The notes beneath the pieces are model-generated. The model saw nothing but the letters and a program-made list of their open reading frames with translations. It searched no databases and was not told the origin of the DNA. Position numbers and translations under genes: made by a program. DNA of 11,173 nucleotides from Methanobacteriota archaeon (GTDB lineage Archaea; Hydrothermarchaeota; Hydrothermarchaeia; Hydrothermarchaeales; JACQPM01): positions 1-11,173 of the forward strand of contig JACQPM010000009.1 of the NCBI GenBank assembly GCA_016207475.1, given 5' to 3'. Each line of letters opens with the position of its first letter. Positions within the stretch are counted from its first letter, which is position 1. This document shows positions 6,558 through 11,173 of the stretch, one piece after another.

Positions 6558-7814
6558 ATGTACGTCACAGGGTTGAAGTGCAGGAATTGCGGCAAGGAGT
6601 ACCCCATCGAGCCCGTGAGCATCTGCGAGGAGTGCTTCGGGCCCCTGGAAGTGCAGTACGACTTCGATAGGATAGGGGAGGCCATAAGCAAAGGAGGGAT
6701 AGAGAGGGGCCCCAGGTCGATATGGCGGTACAAGGCCCTCCTGCCAGTGGGGGAGCGGGTGGTGGATCTAAATCCCGGCTATACGCCGCTCCACAGGGCT
6801 GAGAACCTGGCCAGGGAGCTGGGGATGGAGGAGCTGTACATAAAGAACGACTCCGTCAACCCCACCTTCTCCTTCAAGGACCGCGTCGTATCCGTATCCG
6901 TATCAAAGGCCCTGGACTTCGGCTTCGACACCGTCGGCTGCGCCTCCACCGGCAACCTCGCCTCCTCCGTCGCCGCCCACGCCGCCAAGGCTGGGCTGAA
7001 GTGCTACATCTTCATCCCCGCCAACCTGAATCTTGGAAAAATAATCCAGACCCTGGCCTACAACCCGAACCTGATAAAGGTCGAGGGGAACTACGATGAT
7101 GTCAACCGCCTCTGCACCGAGGTGGCGGGCTACTACAACTGGGCCTTCGTGAATATCAATCTCCGGCCATATTACTCCGAGGGCTCCAAGACCCTCGGCT
7201 ATGAGGTCCTGGAGCAGCTGGGCTGGGAGGCCCCTGAGAGGATCGTGGTCCCAGTGGGCTCCGGTTCCCTCCTGACGAAGATATACAAGGGGTACAAAGA
7301 GTTCGAGAGGCTCGGGCTTGTGGAAGAAGTCAGTACGAAGGTCACGGCGGCCCAGGCCGAGGGCTGCTCCCCCGTGACTACGGCCTTCAGGACCGGCGGG
7401 GAGATAAAGCCCGTCAAGCCCGACACCATCGAGAAGAGCCTGGCCATCGGGAACCCGGCGGACGGATACTACGCCGTGAGGGTCCTGAAGGAGACGGGGG
7501 GCACCGCCGGCGCGGTGACCGACCCGGAGATCATCGAGGGGATCAAGCTCCTGGCTAGGACAGAGGGGGTCTTCACCGAGACGGCCGGTGGAGTCGTGGT
7601 AGGGACGCTGAAGAAGCTGGTGGAGGCCGGGGAGATCGAGAGGGACGAGAAGACGGTTATTTACATAACCGGGAACGGTCTCAAGACCCAGGACGTCCTC
7701 CTGGGGCATGTGCCCGAGCCCGTCAAGATAAGGCCGGACTTGAAGGAGGTCGAAAAGCTCCTATCCGCCGGCAGGGAGATAAAGTACGAGAAGGAGGTGG
7801 CCCAATGGCAATAG
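6558..7814 (+). CDS. thrC: Threonine synthase with N-terminal zinc ribbon (PLP-dependent, fold type II)
   Basis: A 418-residue threonine synthase, cytoplasmic, converting O-phosphohomoserine to threonine. An N-terminal zinc ribbon is formed by C8/C11 and C23/C26. The PLP lysine is K107 in NPTFSFKDR, followed by CASTGNLASSVAAHAAKAG, which forms the phosphate/substrate loop. PVGSGSLLTK binds the PLP phosphate, and TETAGGVVVGTLKKL lies near the C-terminus. The motifs fit classical archaeal ThrC better than the related cysteate synthase of Methanosarcinales, which would use sulfite and phosphoserine; that alternative is unlikely but worth noting in a sulfite reductase neighbourhood. Its last 10 nt overlap the sulfur-carrier gene, so the two are translationally coupled. 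That overlap raises the question of whether a phosphohomoserine-type substrate also receives sulfur from the carrier. The ATG at 6558 immediately precedes the zinc ribbon. Confidence 0.9.
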   Translation: MYVTGLKCRNCGKEYPIEPVSICEECFGPLEVQYDFDRIGEAISKGGIERGPRSIWRYKALLPVGERVVDLNPGYTPLHRAENLARELGMEELYIKNDSVNPTFSFKDRVVSVSVSKALDFGFDTVGCASTGNLASSVAAHAAKAGLKCYIFIPANLNLGKIIQTLAYNPNLIKVEGNYDDVNRLCTEVAGYYNWAFVNINLRPYYSEGSKTLGYEVLEQLGWEAPERIVVPVGSGSLLTKIYKGYKEFERLGLVEEVSTKVTAAQAEGCSPVTTAFRTGGEIKPVKPDTIEKSLAIGNPADGYYAVRVLKETGGTAGAVTDPEIIEGIKLLARTEGVFTETAGGVVVGTLKKLVEAGEIERDEKTVIYITGNGLKTQDVLLGHVPEPVKIRPDLKEVEKLLSAGREIKYEKEVAQWQ

Positions 7815-8074
7815 TGAGGTTATCTACGCCTTTGAGGAAGTTCAACCAGGGGAAGCCTGAAGTGGAGGCCGGGGGGAGCACCCTGAAGGAAGTCCTCCAG
7901 AATATCGATGCCTCCAACCCCGGCTTTGCGGATAAGGTCCTCGAGAAGGGGGAGATAAAGAGGTTCGTGAACATCTACGTGAACAACGAGGACGTGAGGC
8001 TCGGGAAGGGGCTCGAAACGCAGATTGGGGAGAAGGACGTCGTCTCCATCCTCCCGGCCGTCTCGGGGGGGTAA
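7805..8074 (+). CDS. MoaD/ThiS/CysO-like beta-grasp sulfur carrier (SAMP-like)
   Basis: An 89-residue ubiquitin-like protein ending in VSILPAVSGG. The terminal Gly-Gly is the site of adenylation and thiocarboxylate formation in MoaD, ThiS, CysO and archaeal SAMPs. The pattern of short strands, FVNIYVNNEDVR and then GEKDVVSILPAVSGG, is family-typical. The gene overlaps the threonine synthase by 10 nt and has a strong RBS GGAGGTG (7793-7799) inside that gene. The likely activating enzyme is the E1 homolog at 9401. No molybdopterin or thiG-type genes are in the window, so MoaD or ThiS function cannot be assumed. The neighbouring fold-II PLP enzyme makes a CysO/HcyS-like role in amino acid sulfhydrylation attractive, by analogy with CysO-CysM and with Wolinella HcyS. 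The specific acceptor is inference. Confidence 0.88.
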   Translation: MAIVRLSTPLRKFNQGKPEVEAGGSTLKEVLQNIDASNPGFADKVLEKGEIKRFVNIYVNNEDVRLGKGLETQIGEKDVVSILPAVSGG

Positions 8075-8093
8075 CCTTTCACTCGTTAAGGTT
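8073..8093. promoter_or_regulatory. Inverted repeat between the sulfur-carrier and Thi4 genes
   Basis: AACCTT (8073-8078) and AAGGTT (8088-8093) are perfect 6-bp arms around a 9-nt loop. They overlap the sulfur-carrier stop codon and run into the putative Thi4 promoter. No U-tract follows, so this is not a clear terminator. It may be an operator, an mRNA hairpin or chance. Confidence 0.3.
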
Positions 8094-8097
8094 TAAG
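8092..8097 (+). promoter_or_regulatory. Weak TATA-like element, possible leaderless promoter for the Thi4 operon
   Basis: TTTAAG (8092-8097) is centred 26-27 nt before the Thi4 ATG at 8121, so initiation would fall on the start codon itself. No Shine-Dalgarno sequence occurs within 15 nt of the ATG (GGGGGCTAACTT), which agrees with a leaderless transcript. Read-through from the threonine synthase promoter is the alternative. Confidence 0.35.
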
Positions 8098-8120
8098 TGA
8101 TGGAAAAAGGGGGCTAACTT

Positions 8121-8921
8121 ATGGAAGTGGGAAAGGGAATCTCTGAGTCTGATGTCTCGCGGGCGATCATCGAAGGCTTCACGAAAGACCTGATGGAGTA
8201 CACCAGGACCGATGTCGTCATAGTGGGATCCGGCCCCGCAGGCCTGACAGCCGCCAAGTTCATAGCCGAGACGGGCGTGAAGACCCTGATCATAGAGCGG
8301 AATATCTACGCCGGCGGGGGCTTCTGGCAGGGAGGCTACCTCTTCCCCAAGACCGTCGTCGAAGCGCCAGCTCAGGAGGTCCTCCTCGATATGGGCATAG
8401 AGATGGAGGAGGTCAAGCCCGACCTCTACGTGGCCGACTCCTTCAAGGTCGTGGCAAAGCTCCTGGCCTCCGTGGCAGATTCCGGTGCCAAGCTCCTCAA
8501 CTCCACCTACGTGGACGACCTCATATACAAGGGGGGGCGGATAGGCGGGGTACTGGTCAACTGGTTCCCCATCACCCAGATGCCCAAATTCATCACCTGC
8601 ATGGACCCCATAGCCCTCGAATCGAAAGTAGTCATAGACGCCACCGGGCACGAGGCCTCCATGGCCTCCAGGGCAGCGAAGGTCCTGGGCTTCGAGATAA
8701 AAGGCCATGGCCACCTGAACGTCGAGGAGGCGGAGAGGGAGGTGGTCAAGAACACCAAGGAGATCGCCCCCGGGCTGATAACCTGCGGGATGGCCACAGC
8801 CTCGGTCTTCGGCACGCCGCGCATGGGCCCCATCTTCGGCGGGATGCTCCTATCAGGGCGGAAAGCGGCCGAGACAGCGCTGGAGATCCTCAAGAGCAAG
8901 GCCATTGCCCAGGAGAGGTAA
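8121..8921 (+). CDS. thi4: Thi4-family adenosine diphosphate thiazole synthase, Cys-type active site
   Basis: A 266-residue Thi4 protein that would make the thiazole moiety of thiamine from NAD and glycine; archaeal relatives were once annotated as ribulose/ribose-1,5-bisphosphate enzymes. An FAD/NAD-type dinucleotide fold opens with VVIVGSGPAGLTAA (GSGPAG at 36-41) and the ribose-binding E59. GGGFWQGGYLFP, VIDATGHEA and GTPRMGPIFGGMLLSG are family signatures. The sulfur-donor position reads ITCMDP with C160. Yeast Thi4 has its suicidal cysteine in a CMDP context, whereas methanococcal enzymes have His there and use free sulfide with iron. Seen here: Cys. Inferred: single-turnover use of its own sulfur, or relay from a carrier in this cluster. 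The RNA start may coincide with the ATG. The YkgJ-like gene follows after 5 nt. Confidence 0.88.
   Translation: MEVGKGISESDVSRAIIEGFTKDLMEYTRTDVVIVGSGPAGLTAAKFIAETGVKTLIIERNIYAGGGFWQGGYLFPKTVVEAPAQEVLLDMGIEMEEVKPDLYVADSFKVVAKLLASVADSGAKLLNSTYVDDLIYKGGRIGGVLVNWFPITQMPKFITCMDPIALESKVVIDATGHEASMASRAAKVLGFEIKGHGHLNVEEAEREVVKNTKEIAPGLITCGMATASVFGTPRMGPIFGGMLLSGRKAAETALEILKSKAIAQER
8912..8919 (+). promoter_or_regulatory. Ribosome binding site that supports a TTG start
   Basis: GGAGAGGT (8912-8919) lies at the very end of the Thi4 gene, seven bases before TTG 8927. No ATG occurs in frame before residue 59 of the YkgJ-like protein, and the conserved cysteines begin at residue 13, so the TTG start is strongly favoured. 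Confidence 0.6.
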
Positions 8922-8926
8922 AAGAA

Positions 8927-9400
8927 TTGCTGATCTATAGCGAGCCCGTAGAGAAGTGGAAGTGCTACTACAAGGAGTGCAACGCCCACTGCTGCACCTG
9001 CGGCAGGGAGGTGACGGCCGGCGATATAAAGAGGATCGCCAAGGCCACCGGCAAGAGGCCCGAGGAGTTCGCGGACCTGAAGGAGAAGAAAGGGCTCTTC
9101 ATGCTCAAGAGCAAGGACGAGAAGTGCATCTTCCTCAAGGGCGACCTGTCCTGCACCCTCCACAAGGAGGATGCGAAGCCCCTCCTCTGCCGCATGTACC
9201 CCTTCCTCTTCGACGGCATCATCTACGCCGACGAGATTGTGTTGAAGGTGCGCTCCGTCAAGGACTGCCCGGGCCTCGGGCGGGGGAAGAAGCTCGGGAA
9301 GAACTTCGAGGCCTCCGTGGAGGAGCTGGGCAACCGCTTCGTCAGGGAGATCAAGGACTACCTCAAGGAGAAGAGCCAGGGCACCAAGGAGATCGGATAG
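8927..9400 (+). CDS. YkgJ-family cysteine-cluster protein (putative Zn/Fe-chelating)
   Basis: A 157-residue cytoplasmic protein with nine cysteines. C13, C18, C22, C23 and C25 form the dense N-terminal cluster (CNAHCCTC). C67, C76, C88 (LLCRMYPF) and C114 (KDCPGLG) follow in the order typical of the YkgJ/UPF0153 family, which is proposed to bind zinc or iron-sulfur. The C-terminal third is charged and helical (FVREIKDYLKEK). It begins with TTG. It sits between Thi4 and the E1-like gene, and its TAG abuts the E1 ATG, so it is almost certainly co-expressed with sulfur-carrier enzymes. A metal-supply or iron-sulfur role for Thi4, which needs iron, is possible but unproven. The biochemical function of the family is poorly known. 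Confidence 0.8.
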   Translation: MLIYSEPVEKWKCYYKECNAHCCTCGREVTAGDIKRIAKATGKRPEEFADLKEKKGLFMLKSKDEKCIFLKGDLSCTLHKEDAKPLLCRMYPFLFDGIIYADEIVLKVRSVKDCPGLGRGKKLGKNFEASVEELGNRFVREIKDYLKEKSQGTKEIG

Positions 9401-10216
9401 ATGGGCCTCAACCTGAACGAGATCAAGCGCTACAGCCGGCAGCTCGTACTCCCGGACTTCGGGAGCCAGCAGCAGGCCAGGCTGAAGGGATCGAAGGTGG
9501 CGGTCACCGGCGGCGGGGGACTGGGGTGCCCCGTCTCCACCTACCTGACCCTGGCCGGGATCGGGGAGATCCACATCATAGATATGGATAACATAGAGAT
9601 GAGCAACCTCAACCGCCAGTTCCTCTACACCCCCGAGGATGTGGGGAAGCCGAAGGCCGAGGTGGCCGCGGAGCGGCTGGGCGAGGTCAACCCAGAGATC
9701 AAGGTGGACGCCATCGTGGAGCGCATCACCTACGACAACGCCTTCGACCTCCTCAAGGGCTACGATGCCGTCGTCGATGGCACAGACAACTTCCCGGTCC
9801 GATACGCTATTAATGATGCCTGTGCCGTAAATAGAACGCCGCTCTTCCACGGCGCCGTCCTCATGTACGAGGGGAGGGCCACGAGCATAATACCGAAGGA
9901 GACGGCATGCTTCAGGTGCGCCTTCCCGAATCCGCCCCCGTCCAATATGGTACCGACATGCCGGGAGGCCGGGGTGGTGGGCTCCATGGTGGGGCTGATA
10001 GGTTCCATCCAGGCCATGGAGACCGTGAGGTACCTGGCGGGCCTGGAGATAGGGCTGAAGAACCGGCTCCTGGTGATCAACGTTGATACCATGGAGTTCG
10101 AGAAGGTCCGCCTGAGGAGGCTGGACGACTGCACCGCCTGCGGTGATACCTTCGTACCCAGGCCCGTGGACGAGGTCTGCGAGACGAGGAGGATAGAAGA
10201 TGAGCAGAGAGCCTGA
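9401..10216 (+). CDS. E1-like MoeB/ThiF/HesA (UbaA-type) sulfur-carrier adenylyltransferase
   Basis: A 271-residue ubiquitin-activating-like enzyme that adenylates the C-terminal glycine of a beta-grasp sulfur carrier. The nucleotide loop GGGGLG lies at 37-42, followed by DMDNIEMSNLNRQFLY (NRQ at 71-73) and DGTDNFPVRY (126-135). Structural zinc ligands are C170/C173 (CFRC) and C244/C247 (CTAC). C187 in PTCREAGVVG matches the catalytic cysteine of UbaA, ThiF and MOCS3-type enzymes. There is no rhodanese domain, so sulfur must come from another protein; the TusA-like protein encoded next is the obvious candidate. Its likely partner is the Gly-Gly carrier at 7805, about 1.3 kb upstream. ATG 9401 abuts the upstream stop and follows AAGGAGAT (9386-9393). 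The last 17 nt overlap the TusA-like gene. Confidence 0.92.
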   Translation: MGLNLNEIKRYSRQLVLPDFGSQQQARLKGSKVAVTGGGGLGCPVSTYLTLAGIGEIHIIDMDNIEMSNLNRQFLYTPEDVGKPKAEVAAERLGEVNPEIKVDAIVERITYDNAFDLLKGYDAVVDGTDNFPVRYAINDACAVNRTPLFHGAVLMYEGRATSIIPKETACFRCAFPNPPPSNMVPTCREAGVVGSMVGLIGSIQAMETVRYLAGLEIGLKNRLLVINVDTMEFEKVRLRRLDDCTACGDTFVPRPVDEVCETRRIEDEQRA

Positions 10217-10454
10217 GGTCCTGGACCTGAAGGGCGAGAAGTGCCCCGACACCTTTGTATACTCCAAGATAAAGCTGGAGGAGATCGCCTACAGCGGAGG
10301 CGGCATCCTGAAGGTGATAGTGGACTTCCCCCCGGCTGCCGAGAGCATACCCCGCTCCCTCAGGGAGGAGAAGATCGGGTACAAGGTCCTGAGCGTCAAG
10401 AGTGTGGGGCCGAACGTCTACGAGCTCCTCATAGAGGCCCCCGCGGCCCGTTGA
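10200..10454 (+). CDS. TusA-family sulfurtransferase with CPDT motif
   Basis: An 84-residue TusA/SirA/YedF-type protein. The motif DLKGEKCPDTFVYSKIKLEE places the persulfide-carrying cysteine at C15. The family's usual CPxP is CPDT here, with Phe-Val next. VIVDFPPAAESIPRSLREE and the closing strand fit the two-layer alpha/beta fold. The CPxTF variant appears, from memory, as a distinct TusA branch near sulfur-carrier genes in other prokaryotes. It is expected to pass persulfide sulfur to a partner, most simply the E1/Gly-Gly carrier pair. An excellent RBS GGAGG (10188-10192) lies inside the E1 gene, and the two reading frames overlap by 17 nt. The CPDT change removes the second proline that normally caps the helix after the cysteine. 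Confidence 0.85.
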   Translation: MSREPEVLDLKGEKCPDTFVYSKIKLEEIAYSGGGILKVIVDFPPAAESIPRSLREEKIGYKVLSVKSVGPNVYELLIEAPAAR

Positions 10455-10480
10455 CAGACGTTACTTCTACAGGAACGGCC

Positions 10481-11173
10481 ATGGATAGCATCATAAGGGC
10501 CCACCTTGGGACGAAGTACAACCTGGTGGGCGTCCGGGTCCTGAAGGAGGATATAGCCAACCCGGAGCTGCGGCCCAAGAAGAAGATGCGCTTCTGCGAG
10601 CTGGTCAGGGAGGCGGCCGACGGGAAGAGCTTCGATGCCAAGCTAGAGGATTTAGCTTGCCCCCACGAGGGGGTGGTCCTGGGCTTCGAGGAGCCCGAGT
10701 ACGTGGAGGTGGAGCCCAGGATAAAGCCGGCCGAGACGAAGGTCCTCAAGATAGCGCCCATCGAAAAGATGAAGGACCCGGAGGTCGTCCTGGCCATACT
10801 GAACCCTAAGCAGATCATGGACGTCTCAGCGCTCCTCAACGGGATCGAGGCCAACTTTGCCGGCAGCCTGGCCGTCTGCGGCGAGGCCATGGCAAAGCCC
10901 TACATGGACAAGAAGCCCAACCTGACCTTCCTCTGCGCCGGGGCGAGGACCTTCGCCGACTACAAGGACTCGGAGCTGATCCTGGGCGCTCCGCCTGCGA
11001 CCTTCCAGAAGCTGGCAGAAGGCATCGAAGCGCTCTCCAAGTCCTGCGGGGCCCTCTGCGGCTGCCGGGTGAGCGACATCCCGCCCAGGATCGTGAAGAG
11101 CTTCCAGAAGCTCGGGTTCGAGAAGGGGACCGACTACTTCTTCGGCAAGGTGGACGGGCAGAACGTCAGGATA
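10481..11173 (+). CDS. DUF169 (COG2043-like) protein, C-terminus beyond the window
   Basis: Open for 231 codons to the window edge. The sequence fits the DUF169 family of uncharacterised, mainly archaeal and anaerobic bacterial proteins. It shows the early GVRVLKED strand, FCELVREAADGKSF with a conserved cysteine, LACPHEGVVLGF, a central LAILNPKQIMD segment, LTFLCAGARTFADY and a cysteine-rich SCGALCGC near residues 188-195. ATG 10481 is chosen over an in-frame TTG at 10451 that overlaps the TusA-like stop, because the family match begins at MDSII. The 26-nt gap suggests the same operon. Function is unknown; repeated conserved cysteines and the sulfur-trafficking neighbours hint at metal, thiol or sulfur handling. 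Confidence 0.75.
   Translation, partial: MDSIIRAHLGTKYNLVGVRVLKEDIANPELRPKKKMRFCELVREAADGKSFDAKLEDLACPHEGVVLGFEEPEYVEVEPRIKPAETKVLKIAPIEKMKDPEVVLAILNPKQIMDVSALLNGIEANFAGSLAVCGEAMAKPYMDKKPNLTFLCAGARTFADYKDSELILGAPPATFQKLAEGIEALSKSCGALCGCRVSDIPPRIVKSFQKLGFEKGTDYFFGKVDGQNVRI

Noticed and set aside
6884..6906. Short tandem repeat of the hexamer TCCGTA
   Set aside because: It encodes Ser-Val repeats in a helix of threonine synthase and is only about three units long, so it is probably codon coincidence.
6558..7814. Cysteate synthase, a sulfite-using relative of threonine synthase
   Set aside because: Tempting beside sulfite reductases, but NPTFSFKDR, the STGNLASS loop and the zinc ribbon with CxxC pairs fit classical ThrC. 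Kept only as a minor alternative.
8507..10267. A 586-codon open frame on the minus strand
   Set aside because: It lies opposite Thi4, YkgJ, E1 and TusA genes with clear motifs. GC-rich third positions produce long antisense frames; its translation is low-complexity and matches no family.
10451..10480. TTG 10451 as the DUF169 start
   Set aside because: It would add ten residues (LTDVTSTGTA) outside the family match and has no good RBS; ATG 10481 is preferred.

Overview
This GC-rich window looks like chromosome of a methanogenic or closely related euryarchaeon. The evidence is TATA-type archaeal promoters, Arg-AGG and Ile-ATA rich codon use, short or near-absent leaders, an F420-type FrhB flavoprotein and a zinc-ribbon threonine synthase. 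GC content and codon style would suit a Methanothrix (Methanosaeta)-like member of the Methanosarcinales, but that is a guess. All genes are on the + strand, densely packed, and no gap exceeds about 110 bases.

Layout: (1) Positions 1-96 hold the tail of an unidentified gene, overlapping an APC-family permease that carries two C-terminal universal-stress-protein domains (83-2323). (2) A promoter with a 16-bp palindrome (2349-2404) precedes a tightly coupled five-gene operon (2431-6500). It encodes two small paralogous siroheme sulfite reductase-like proteins, each fused to a two-cluster ferredoxin; an FrhB-type F420-dependent flavoprotein; a DsrC/TusE-like protein with only the C-terminal cysteine; and a LarE-like sulfur transferase. 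(3) A second promoter drives threonine synthase overlapping a MoaD/ThiS/CysO-like sulfur carrier ending in Gly-Gly (6558-8074). (4) After a 46-nt gap with an inverted repeat come a Thi4-family thiazole synthase with Cys at the sulfur-donor position, a cysteine-rich YkgJ-family protein, an E1-like MoeB/ThiF activating enzyme, a TusA-like protein with a CPDT motif, and a DUF169 protein cut off by the window end (8121-11173).

Read together, 2431-10454 is a sulfur acquisition and trafficking island. F420H2 would reduce the siroheme enzymes through the FrhB-like protein, as in Fsr but with the parts encoded separately. Reduced sulfur could be carried by the DsrC/TusE-like and TusA-like proteins, used by LarE, or loaded by the E1 enzyme onto the Gly-Gly carrier as a thiocarboxylate. 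The family assignments rest on motifs visible in the translations. The linkage into one pathway is inference from gene order. The most unusual points are the split Fsr-like module with a one-cysteine DsrC, a 50-bp palindromic in-frame insert inside the first sulfite reductase gene, the threonine synthase/sulfur-carrier overlap, and the Cys-type Thi4.
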